From Rheinheimera sp. (GTDB taxonomy: Bacteria > Pseudomonadota > Gammaproteobacteria > Enterobacterales > Alteromonadaceae): a DNA stretch of 64,000 nucleotides. Position numbers and translations under genes: made by a program. Positions 8,854 through 17,428 of this stretch are shown here, one piece after another. Under the pieces are notes generated by a model. It made no database searches. It was not told the DNA's origin and saw only the letters and a program-made list of their open reading frames with translations. How positions within the stretch are numbered: the stretch's first letter is position 1; each line of letters starts with the position of its first letter. The stretch is taken from NCBI GenBank assembly GCA_008015325.1, contig SSFI01000009.1:1-64000 (forward strand), written 5' to 3'.

Positions 8854-9492
8854 TTGAGACGTCTACCAATATATCTACTACTTGATACGTCCGGTTCAAT
8901 GCATGGAGAGCCTATAGAGGCAGTAAAGAATGGTGTTCAGACTCTACTTACAACGCTGAAACAGGACCCATATGCACTTGAAACAGCATATGTTTCAATT
9001 ATTACCTTTGACTCTTCTGCTCGACAGGTCGTGCCTCTTACGGACCTTATGAGTTTCAATGTGCCAGGATTATCAGCAAGTGGTACCACCTCTCTTGGAG
9101 GTGCCCTTTCGCTTGTGGCAAGTTCAATTACCAAAGAAGTACAGAAAACTACAGCAGACACAAAAGGTGACTGGCGTCCTCTAATTTTCTTAATGACCGA
9201 TGGTTCTCCAACCGATGACTGGCGAAAAGGTCTAAATGACTTCAAAATGGCCAGAACTGGTGTTGTCGTGGCCTGCGCTGCAGGGCATGATGCTGATATC
9301 AGCGTTCTCAAAGAAATCACTGAAATCGTACTTCAGCTTGATACTGCAGACAGTTCGACGATCAAAGCTTTCTTCAAGTGGGTAAGTGCAAGCATCTCGG
9401 TGGGTAGTCAGAAAATTGAGTCAAATAAAAAAGAAGTGATTGGTCTTGATGACCTGCCACCGCCACCAGCTGAAGTTAATGTGGTCTTATAA
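8854..9492 (+). CDS. terY1: TerY-type von Willebrand factor A protein (first copy)
   Basis: A 212-residue VWA protein. The metal-ion site motif DTSGSMHGEP (DxSxS) is at residues 11-20, the third-loop threonine lies around SASGTTSLGGAL, and MTDGSPTDDW supplies the distal Asp. VWA proteins of this type bind Mg and act as scaffolds; in the proposed TerY-P triad they pair with a PP2C phosphatase and a kinase, both found downstream. The TTG start is preceded by AAAGGA at 8841. The C-terminus DDLPPPPAEVNVVL resembles that of terY2. Confidence 0.9.
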   Translation: MRRLPIYLLLDTSGSMHGEPIEAVKNGVQTLLTTLKQDPYALETAYVSIITFDSSARQVVPLTDLMSFNVPGLSASGTTSLGGALSLVASSITKEVQKTTADTKGDWRPLIFLMTDGSPTDDWRKGLNDFKMARTGVVVACAAGHDADISVLKEITEIVLQLDTADSSTIKAFFKWVSASISVGSQKIESNKKEVIGLDDLPPPPAEVNVVL

Positions 9493-9514
9493 TTTTATGG
9501 ATTAAGGTGATGTT

Positions 9515-10153
9515 ATGTCTGTAAGTTTGAGTAAAGGCCAGGGTGTTAGCCTAAAAAAAAATGAATTTGATCTTTCTTCGGTTACTATCGGTCTTGGATG
9601 GGATATTAACGAGGAAAGGAAAGGTATTCTAGCTGGAATTTTTGGCAAGAAAGAAGAATACGACCTTGATGTCATTGCTTTTCTTTGTAACTCAGCCGGA
9701 AAGATAGCCTATCTTGGTAACATGGAAAATGGCAAACATACGCTCGTAAACGGCGATATCATCTTTTTCAACAGCCTTCGCCATAAATCGGGTAATATCT
9801 GGCTTACTGGAGATAACCGAACTGGTGCGGGTGATGGAGACGATGAGCAGATAATTGTTCGCTTGAACTCACTTGATACTCAGTATGAAAAAATAGTGTT
9901 TATCGTTCAGATTTACAATGGTAAAAAGCTGCAGCAACATTTCGGTAAGGTTCAAAACGCGTTTATTCGAGCAGTAGATGCGCGCAATATTGAAATGGCG
10001 CGATTCGATCTTTCTGGCGGACCTTCTTTTATAAACCAACGATCCATGGTATTTGCTGAGTTAATACGGGAACCTACAGGTTGGAAGCTAAAGGCAATTG
10101 GTGAGCCTTCTGAATCAGATTCATTTGTTTCACATCTAAGGAATTACAGCTGA
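9515..10153 (+). CDS. terX: TerD-domain protein TerX
   Basis: A 212-residue TerD-family protein. The N-terminus SVSLSKGQGVSLKK and the GLGWDIN stretch are hallmarks, and the acidic TGDNRTGAGDGDDEQI (about 98-113) is the calcium-binding loop. The fold ends about residue 190 with an extra tail. Its place between two terY genes is the terX position of ter plasmids. The stop overlaps the next ATG by one base (CTGATGC). It is the only TerD-type gene in this window. Confidence 0.9.
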   Translation: MSVSLSKGQGVSLKKNEFDLSSVTIGLGWDINEERKGILAGIFGKKEEYDLDVIAFLCNSAGKIAYLGNMENGKHTLVNGDIIFFNSLRHKSGNIWLTGDNRTGAGDGDDEQIIVRLNSLDTQYEKIVFIVQIYNGKKLQQHFGKVQNAFIRAVDARNIEMARFDLSGGPSFINQRSMVFAELIREPTGWKLKAIGEPSESDSFVSHLRNYS

Positions 10154-10791
10154 TGCGACGCCTGCCAGTTTATCTGTTAATCGACACATCCGGCTCGATG
10201 CGCGGAGAGTCAATTCATTCAGTAAATGTTGGGATACAAGCGATGTTAAGTTCCCTGCGACAAGATCCTTATGCCCTAGAAAGCGTTCACATATCAATAA
10301 TTACTTACGACAATGAAGCTCGTGAGTTTATTCCGCTTACTCCATTAGAAAATTTCCAATTTTCTGACATTGTTGTCCCCAGTGCAGGCGGAACTTTCAC
10401 TGGAGCGGCTTTGGAATGTCTGATGCATTGTGTTGACAGAGATGTAAGACGCTCTGATGGCGATACAAAAGGTGACTGGCGCCCTTTGGTCTTCCTGATG
10501 ACTGATGGAATACCCTCCGATGCTTGGGCTTACGGTGAAGCTGTAAAAGCTATCCGTTCTCGGATGTTTGGCTCTATCATTGCCTGCGCAGTAGGTCCTA
10601 AAGCAGGCCAAGAACATTTAAAACAGCTTACTGATAAGATAGTCTCTTTGGAAACTTTGGATTCTACCGCGTTTGCTGGTTTTTTTAAATGGGTTTCGGC
10701 CAGTGTTTCTTTTGGTAGCACTAGTGCTGGAATCAATACCGGATCAGATACACTTCCCCCCCCACCATCGGAAATCCAGTTGGTGCTCTGA
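10153..10791 (+). CDS. terY2: TerY-type von Willebrand factor A protein (second copy)
   Basis: A 212-residue VWA protein, a paralogue of the one at 8854 with the same length and ends. The MIDAS motif is DTSGSMRGES at residue 11, and FLMTDGIPSD supplies the distal acid. The start is coupled to terX. The shared ending (LPPPPSEIQLVL) and shared KGDWRPLVFLMTDG segment point to tandem duplication. Confidence 0.9.
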   Translation: MRRLPVYLLIDTSGSMRGESIHSVNVGIQAMLSSLRQDPYALESVHISIITYDNEAREFIPLTPLENFQFSDIVVPSAGGTFTGAALECLMHCVDRDVRRSDGDTKGDWRPLVFLMTDGIPSDAWAYGEAVKAIRSRMFGSIIACAVGPKAGQEHLKQLTDKIVSLETLDSTAFAGFFKWVSASVSFGSTSAGINTGSDTLPPPPSEIQLVL

Positions 10792-10802
10792 AATGTCAGA
10801 AA

Positions 10803-10830
10803 GGCGCTGTTTACCTCCGCAGCGTTTTTT
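10803..10830 (+). terminator. weak possible intrinsic terminator or attenuator
   Basis: CGCTG at 10805-10809 pairs with CAGCG at 10820-10824, followed by six T. The stem is only 5 bp with a 10-base loop, so it may cause partial pausing between terY2 and terY3 rather than full stop. Confidence 0.3.
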
Positions 10831-10876
10831 GTAGGGCCGCTTTTGGTTGGCCAAGAATTGCTTGAAGAGGATTTCT

Positions 10877-11917
10877 ATGAGACGCCTTCCCGTGTTTTTT
10901 GTTCTGGACTGTTCAGAGTCCATGATCGGTGAAAACCTGAAAAAAATGACTGATGGTCTGCAAATGATCATTGGTGATTTAAGAAAAGATCCACATGCGC
11001 TTGAAACTGCTTGGGTTTCGATAATCGCATTTGCTGGTATTGCACGCACTATTGTACCTCTCCATGAGATAGCTACATTCTACCCCCCACGTCTGCCCGT
11101 TGGAGGCGGTACGAATCTCGGAGCTGCATTGCGTGAGTTGGCCATACAAATTGATACTCAAGTCAAGAAAACCACCAATGAGACAAAGGGAGACTGGAAA
11201 CCTGTTGTTTATCTCCTTACTGACGGCCGCCCAACGGATAATCCAACCACAGAACTGAAACGCTGGAAAGATCATTACGCCAGCAAAGTGAATCTTATTG
11301 CCGTTGGCTTGGGTCCATCAGCAGATCTTAATATCCTTAGGCAACTGACAGAAAACGTCATGTTATTCACTGAATCAAAGGAAGGGGATTTTACTAAATT
11401 TATCAAATGGATAACTGCCTCAGTCACGACATACAGCCGCAGCGTAGGTGAAGAAAAACAGCCTGAGCTCAACCAGACTGAGTACATAGTCCGGCTTGCA
11501 AAAGACGAGCTAGTAAGAGCTTACGATGAAAACTGCGTTACGCTTACCGGCCGTTGCAGTAAAACGCGTCGTCCTTATCTAATGAAATATGAGCTCCCAT
11601 CAACAAGAGTTACAGGATTAGATTTCAACCTGAACTTGAACAGTTTTAATATTGCAGGTTGTTATCCAATTGATGAGGACTACTTCGTATGGTCTGACTT
11701 ATCAGTTACAGGACTTCAAGTAAATACTAGAGAGCTGCATGGCGTACCCGGATGCCCTCATTGTGGCAATGCCAGTGCGTTTGCGGTGTGCTCTTGTGGT
11801 AAATTACTATGCATTGATGGTCCAGATGATTTGATTTGTCCATGGTGCGAGAAAGGTATATCGTTCAGCAGTGATGGCGGGATTTCTAATTTTGACGTAA
11901 GCCGAGGGAAAGGCTAA
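10877..11917 (+). CDS. terY3: TerY-type VWA protein with C-terminal zinc-ribbon domain (third copy)
   Basis: About 346 residues. The first 200 repeat the VWA fold of the other copies, with DCSESMIGEN as the MIDAS (DxSxS kept, Gly changed) and LLTDGRPTDN. The C-terminal 130 residues are an extra domain ending in a cysteine-rich metal site: CPHCGN, CSCGKLLC and CPWCEKG. ATG 10877 is chosen because GAAGAGGA lies just ahead; an in-frame TTG at 10847 has no such site. The stop is two bases from the next start. Confidence 0.88.
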   Translation: MRRLPVFFVLDCSESMIGENLKKMTDGLQMIIGDLRKDPHALETAWVSIIAFAGIARTIVPLHEIATFYPPRLPVGGGTNLGAALRELAIQIDTQVKKTTNETKGDWKPVVYLLTDGRPTDNPTTELKRWKDHYASKVNLIAVGLGPSADLNILRQLTENVMLFTESKEGDFTKFIKWITASVTTYSRSVGEEKQPELNQTEYIVRLAKDELVRAYDENCVTLTGRCSKTRRPYLMKYELPSTRVTGLDFNLNLNSFNIAGCYPIDEDYFVWSDLSVTGLQVNTRELHGVPGCPHCGNASAFAVCSCGKLLCIDGPDDLICPWCEKGISFSSDGGISNFDVSRGKG

Positions 11918-11919
11918 TT

Positions 11920-13707
11920 ATGCAGAATTTACCTTCTTTGGAAAAACAGATTCATACCTTAATAGGAGATAACCTTAACCACAGAGCTGGGGCAAACCTT
12001 AAGGAACTTATTAAGCAGGATAAAGAGTTACGTGAGCATTATAAGAAGTTAATTGAGTTAATTAAGGAATTTGAAATTAAGTGCGATGAAATCCTAAGGT
12101 TAAATCAACCTGCCCAGAGTGGGCAAAACGATGATATTTTACAGCAAGGTGTTGCTCAAGCTCCGCTTCATCATGATATAGCCATTAAAGACAATCATGA
12201 AAATAATGTTGTTAAGCAAACAGAGTTTCTATCAGAAAGTCATAATCCTCAATCAACACCTAAATCTGGAATTCAACCTGACCACGTAGTTGTTGAGAGT
12301 AAAACTGATGAAACTTCATCATCAGTCCCTGCTTCGACTAACTGCATAAATTTTGAATATACAAATAATTCTCAAAAAGCAAGTAATGGACCTCATCCTG
12401 AGAAGTGGGAACGCATCCAACTTGAAGAGTACAGTAACCAGAATAAGAGTGAAGGCGCAAAACTCTCATCGGCTTCACTCGTCCCGGGAATGGTACCGCC
12501 TGCTCAGCAACTGTCCAAAAATCAAATGAAACATTTAGCTGCTCCTCAGGCAAAAATTGAAATTCCTAACGCACGAGCTCGTGAACACTTTTCTTCTTCG
12601 GTTGGTATTTCACTCGACAATGGTAAGCAAGCAAAAATTATTGATGTGCTTTTTCCTCAGGATATAGGTCTCTCTTATGATAGTGAACAAAATTTGGTCA
12701 TCGGCATACCTACTGAAAGTGGGGATTTCCAAATTTCTGTACTGTGGTCATGCGATTTAGATGAAAAATACGAAGATAAGGCACTTCTTATTGTAAACCC
12801 AGATCCACGAAGTTTATGGAAAGTGCTTGAACCACCATCAGACGCAAAATATCGTAAAGAACATCTGAAATCGGCTGGATTACAAAGTAAGGATTTGCGG
12901 ATAGCAGCTTCAAGCCGCAGGGGTAGATCACACGAACACGCAGGCAGTTTCAGAGATGATGACTTTTACATCAATTTCTGCAATCAGACGGAATGGGCCA
13001 TCATGCTCGTCGCAGATGGAGCAGGAAGTGCTGTAAACTCTCGTGAAGGCTCTCGTATCGCAGTTTTAACTGCTGGGGAATATCTTTATGAGCAACTTAA
13101 TGGGCAGAAAGGGATCACTCTAAAAGAGCACGTAATGGCTTGGGAAGTTATTGATAAACAGGTAGTTATAAATGCTATGCTACATCATTTCAAGCAAGCA
13201 GCTACGCTCGCGGTCAATAGTATACAAAATGAAGCCATTCGTGCAGAAGAACCGGTGAAATCCTATTCCACAACCTTGTTGGCCACAATTTCGCTTAAGG
13301 TTGGCTCTGAACTATTCGCTGCAGCATTCTGGCTAGGCGATGGAGCCATAGCGGCCTATAGCCCATCAGGTAAAGTTAGGATTCTTGGGAACCCAGATAG
13401 CGGGGAATATGCGGGTCAGACTCGGTTTCTCGACCAGCGTATAATTGATGACTCTTCATTCACAGGGCGCATAAGTGTGGGTAAATGGAATGATGTAGCA
13501 CAATAGATTCTGATGACTGACGGTGTTTCTGACCCGTATTTTGAAACCGATAACGGTCTTCGTAGTGATGAAAAATGGACTCGCCTCGTAAATGAACTAT
13601 CCCCCATCCTTGTTGATGTCAATATCGCACCTGAAAAATTAGGTGAATGGCTGAACTTTTTCTCCGCAGGGAACCATGATGACCGCACAATAGCGGTATT
13701 GTGGTAA
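11920..13707 (+). pseudogene. PP2C-family Ser/Thr phosphatase interrupted by an in-frame amber codon
   Basis: The first 528 residues run to TAG at 13504-13506; the same frame continues to 13707 (about 66 more residues) without another stop. Residues about 1-60 are a coiled segment, 60-220 a low-complexity linker, and 320 onward a PP2C catalytic domain: SHEHAGSFRDDDFY, LVADGAGSAVNSREGS, SYSTTLLATI and LGDGAIAAY. The part behind the amber codon starts ILMTDGVSDP, which holds the metal-binding Asp of motif 8, and NHDDRTIAVLW, the motif 11 Asp. Without readthrough the enzyme should be dead. A sequencing error or suppression are alternatives. Confidence 0.8.
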
Positions 13708-13732
13708 TAGACATGCTTCACTGGTGATAAAT

Positions 13733-15232
13733 ATGGCAAATATTGTTACATGTACAACTAAGGACGGCCAAACAGTTCAGTTTGTTGATGAAGTAATTGG
13801 TTCAGGTGCAATGAAAGATGTTTATTTTTCGCCTGACAAATCCTATGTTGTTGCTTTCTATCATAAGCCACAAAGTGTTCAGGCTAGAGAACGGATAGAT
13901 ATGATTACTGGTCGCTACAGACAGAATATCTTTGACCAGCCAGGGGGGGATTACTGGGAAGGTCTTTTTTGCTGGCCAACTCACATTATTGAGCATGAAG
14001 AAAAAATAGGGATTGTCGTACCGACCTATCAGAGTCATTTTTTCTTTAAATACGGGTCAAAGAATGATGATTTCCTTGGTATAAAAGGTCGCGAGAAAGA
14101 AGGTAAATGGTTTGCTAGTGCAAGTAATCAGAATAAGTTCCTCGATCCACGTGAACGTGGTAATACGCTAACTTTTCTTCAGGTTTGTATTCGTTTGGCC
14201 AGAGCTGTTCGAAGGATCCATGCAGCAGGGCTCTGTCATAGTGACCTAAGCTATAAAAACGTTTTGGTGGACCCAGAACTGGGCCATGCCTGCATTATCG
14301 ATGTAGACGGACTAGTTGTTCCTGGAAAGTACCCTCCAGATGTGGTTGGTACGCCAGACTTTATTGCTCCTGAAGTGGTAAAAACCAGCCATCTACCGAA
14401 GGAAGACCCAAATAGAGTACTCCCCAGCATCACTACGGACCGCCATGCTCTATCTGTTTTGATTTATATGTACCTATTTTTTCGACACCCTTTACGGGGT
14501 GGAAAAATTCATGATATGACGGACGAAATGCGGGATGAAACCTTGGCAATGGGAGAAAAGGCATTGTTCATTGAACATCCTGGTGATAACAGCAACGCCG
14601 TAAAGATAAATCAACTATCATCGTTTTCTCTACCTTGGGCAGACCCGAAAAAAATCCCCTACTCCATCATGGGTCCCTATATAACACCTTTATTCGATAG
14701 AGCTTTTATAGATGGGTTACATGACGCGACCAAACGCCCAACAGCCGATGAGTGGGAAACTGCTTTAGTCAAAACGATGGATTTGATACAACCTTGCCAA
14801 AACAAGAACTGTCAACAAAAATGGTACGTTTTCTCAGGTAAAACAAAACCAATCTGCCCTTACTGTGGAGCTCCATACAAAGGGAAATTACCTATTCTTA
14901 ACCTATATTCATCGCGTAAAGTCGGCAGTTATCGACCAGATGATCACCGTCTGATGGTCTGGAGCGGGCAGTCAATTTATGCATGGCATGTCAATCGTCT
15001 TATCGCACCAAATGAACGAACAAGTGCAGAACAAAAAAAACGGGTAGGTTACTTTGTTTATCATAATGAACAATGGTGGTTAGTAAACGAAGGTATTCAA
15101 GGGTTAATATCTCTGCCAGACAAACGTCATGTAGCTGTGGGAGAAAAGATAGAACTGAGAGATAACGCTCAATTTGTTTTATCACAGGAAGATGGTGGTA
15201 GACTGGTAGTCGTTCAGTTGCTAAATAATTAA
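13733..15232 (+). CDS. Ser/Thr protein kinase with zinc-ribbon, partner of the TerY/PP2C proteins
   Basis: About 499 residues. The kinase domain covers about 10-345: glycine loop VIGSGAMKDVYF, catalytic loop HSDLSYKNVLVD (Asp and Asn kept), metal site IIDVDGLV (DVD in place of DFG) and PDFIAPEV as the APE motif. The beta-3 lysine is not in the usual VAxK place (VVAFYHK). A zinc ribbon CQNKNCQQKW...CPYCGAP follows near 360-385, then a beta-rich tail of about 110 residues. GGTGAT precedes ATG 13733. With TerY and PP2C it makes the proposed TerY-P triad, acting by protein phosphorylation. Confidence 0.85.
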   Translation: MANIVTCTTKDGQTVQFVDEVIGSGAMKDVYFSPDKSYVVAFYHKPQSVQARERIDMITGRYRQNIFDQPGGDYWEGLFCWPTHIIEHEEKIGIVVPTYQSHFFFKYGSKNDDFLGIKGREKEGKWFASASNQNKFLDPRERGNTLTFLQVCIRLARAVRRIHAAGLCHSDLSYKNVLVDPELGHACIIDVDGLVVPGKYPPDVVGTPDFIAPEVVKTSHLPKEDPNRVLPSITTDRHALSVLIYMYLFFRHPLRGGKIHDMTDEMRDETLAMGEKALFIEHPGDNSNAVKINQLSSFSLPWADPKKIPYSIMGPYITPLFDRAFIDGLHDATKRPTADEWETALVKTMDLIQPCQNKNCQQKWYVFSGKTKPICPYCGAPYKGKLPILNLYSSRKVGSYRPDDHRLMVWSGQSIYAWHVNRLIAPNERTSAEQKKRVGYFVYHNEQWWLVNEGIQGLISLPDKRHVAVGEKIELRDNAQFVLSQEDGGRLVVVQLLNN

Positions 15233-15800
15233 ATAACTTTAATTTCAAAGCTTTAACGGTAAATTACTTCATAATAACTTGAGAGATTAGTCTTGCTCTA
15301 AAATTTAGCCTTATCTCACAAATATGGTTCATGGAATATGTCATAAGCCAGTTTTTCACCAACTACGGCAAATTCTAAAAGGAGTTTATAATCATTGAAT
15401 ATTTTTTACTGACTGGGATATCTTTGGCCTAAGTAATAAAGGAATGCTAGGACTAATTCGACTAGAGCTCCAGGTTACTAAAAGTTCTGACAAGCTGACC
15501 ACATCGGGGATATGGAACTCTAGTGCAGTTAAGGAACAGGTGAAGGTTGCATTGCTGATGAGCAGTGCAGCAAATATCCCAACCATGAAACCTACCAACT
15601 ACTGTAGTGAAGTCACGAATCCTAACTCGCATCATACATAAATACATAACCGACTAAGAGCTATAATGACTAATTAGAAAAAGTAGGTCAAATGCTCATC
15701 TGTAAAAATGTGACGATAAAGTGCGCTAGCTTGAAAAGAGGCATTTCCAATTTAAAAATGCGTTGCTTAGTGTTGCATGTAACAAGCTATTTATAAGAGA
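15233..15800 (+). other. gene-free AT-rich stretch
   Basis: Between the kinase and the IS256 remnant. AAAGGAG near 15378 resembles a ribosome site but the frame behind it is short and unrecognised, and a 65-codon frame at 15444-15641 has no convincing start signal. I see no RNA gene, terminator or attachment site here. Confidence 0.4.
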
Positions 15801-16296
15801 TGCCTGTGTCGATGGCCTCAAAGGCTTCCTGGATGCCATCGAGGCGGTTTATCCTAAAACGTAGGTACAGCTGTTGCATTCCGCAACAGCCTGCGCTTCG
15901 TTAACTGGAAAGAGCGTAAAGCCGTCGCAGCAGCAGACCTTAAAATCTTTTATGGTGCGGCCAACATGCAACAGCTGAGCAGGCATTAGAACATTTTGCC
16001 GAGACGTGGAATAACCAGCATCCAAGCATCAGCAAATCCAGGCGCGACACCTGGACAAGGCTTCGCGTATTCTTAGACTACCAGCCGGAGATACGCAAGG
16101 TCATTTATACCACCAATGCTATCGAATCACTCAATGCCAGCCTGCGTCAGGTCACCAAGACTAGAAAGTCATTCCAAAATGATGATGCGGTACTGAAGTT
16201 GCTGTATCTGGCTTTACACCAGATTGCTAAAAAAGTTGACAATGCCACTGCGAGATTGGAAGCCTGCCATGACGCAGTTTATGAGCATGTACGGTG
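15801..16296 (+). pseudogene. remnant of an IS256-family (Mutator-type) transposase
   Basis: Decayed C-terminal part of a transposase. Segments in shifting frames read CVDGLKGFLDAIEAVYPKT, then a TAG, RNSLRFVNWKERKAVAA, and after another shift EQALEHFAETWNNQHPSI and IRKVIYTTNAIESLNASLRQ, the family signature around the catalytic Glu. The final stop is near 16294. At least two frameshifts and one nonsense codon make it non-functional. No inverted repeats were found around it. Confidence 0.85.
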
Positions 16297-16324
16297 ACAG
16301 TGTATCGTTATGATAAACAGCTAC

Positions 16325-16591
16325 TTACACAGAAAATTTTATAGTCTCCTTACAGGTCAAACACTTGTCGTATTGGTAGCAAGCTAACTCAATATCTTCA
16401 TCTACTAGGTCCTGTGCCCGTTTCTGTGACGCACGGTGCTCTTTTTGGGCTTCTCCAGTAGGTACGCCACCACACAACAGACCGTTAGGATTAGTTGGCA
16501 ACCTCAACGCCTTCCATGCTTCGTACTCCAGCACCTCAATGCCACGATTTTCTCTAACCCTGTCTGTAGCATCGTCGATGGTTCCCCTTTG
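16325..16591 (-). pseudogene. C-terminal fragment of the interrupted recombinase-partner gene
   Basis: Third and last piece of a gene that starts at 22344. It reads in frame from the CTTTG duplication (16587-16591) at the IS21 end: QRGTIDDATDRVRENRGIEV, and ends at TAA (16325) with a cysteine motif ACYQYDKCLTCKETIKF (Cys-x5-Cys-x2-Cys). Joining it to 19200-20515 across one copy of the 5-bp duplication leaves the frame open. Alone it has no ribosome site or plausible start. Confidence 0.75.
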
Positions 16592-16670
16592 TGCGTATTT
16601 CGGTGAATCCGATCAGCGATTCCGGAGTTATCCGATCACCTGCTAACCGTTCTTTTTCTTGATGGTATTT

Positions 16671-17417
16671 TTACGCTAAGTGATCGGATTGGTCTAGTTT
16701 TCTCATCGACTCTCCTGTTAATTCAATTCTGTGGCTGTTGTGGAGTAAACGGTCCAGCAGTGCATCTGCAATGGTGGGACTCGGAATGAGTTTGTACCAT
16801 TCACTGGTCGGTATTTGACTTGCAATGATGGTGCTTGATTGTTGATAACGCATTTCCATCACATCAAGCAGGTCATTTGCCTGGCGTGCCGTCAGTGCTT
16901 CCATGCCCCAGTCGTCCAGGATCAGTAGCTTACGTTTGGCAAGTGTACTGAGTTGCTGACGGTATGAGCCGTCAGCGCGTCCGATATTGAGCTCGTCCAA
17001 TAACTCACCAAGCCGGTAGTAACGGACACTGTGATGCTGATCACACGCTTGTGTGGCCAGTGCGCATGCGAGGTAGGTTTTTCCGCAGCCCGTAGCGCCT
17101 GTCAGGATAATGTTTTGATTGTGGTGCAGATACTGACCACTGAGCAAGGCGGCGATTTTGTCTTTACGTAGTCCTCGATTGGCTCGGTAATCGATATGAC
17201 TGGCGCGCGCATCAATGCGTAATTTCGCCTGGCGTGATAACTTTTGTACCTTCGAGTTATCCCGGCAGAGCAATTCATGCGTGGCAAGCAAGCTTAACCT
17301 CTCTTCGAAGCTCATGTCGCTGTATGTCGCGGGTTGTGCTTGTTGCTGCTGCAGTGCCTGACTGAAGTGACCAAGCCGTAATGCCCGCAGTTGCTCGTGT
17401 AATGTCGATAAACTCAT
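16671..17417 (-). CDS. istB: IS21-family helper ATPase IstB
   Basis: A 248-residue DnaC-like AAA+ ATPase that assists IstA in target choice. Walker A is GATGCGKTYLACALA (about 106-120) and Walker B is LLILDDWGMEAL. The N-terminal 60 residues are the usual IstB helical part. Its start lies 11 bases after the istA stop, so the two are co-transcribed. The length is normal for the family. Confidence 0.95.
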   Translation of the reverse strand: MSLSTLHEQLRALRLGHFSQALQQQQAQPATYSDMSFEERLSLLATHELLCRDNSKVQKLSRQAKLRIDARASHIDYRANRGLRKDKIAALLSGQYLHHNQNIILTGATGCGKTYLACALATQACDQHHSVRYYRLGELLDELNIGRADGSYRQQLSTLAKRKLLILDDWGMEALTARQANDLLDVMEMRYQQSSTIIASQIPTSEWYKLIPSPTIADALLDRLLHNSHRIELTGESMRKLDQSDHLA

Positions 17418-17428
17418 GTTGGTTTTCC

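Noticed and set aside
13513..13707. Separate small gene after the PP2C stop
   Set aside because: It is in the same frame as the PP2C gene and carries the missing PP2C motifs, so it is the tail of that gene.
15444..15641. A 65-codon open frame in the gap after the kinase gene
   Set aside because: No ribosome site, no domain, and a composition like the surrounding non-coding DNA.
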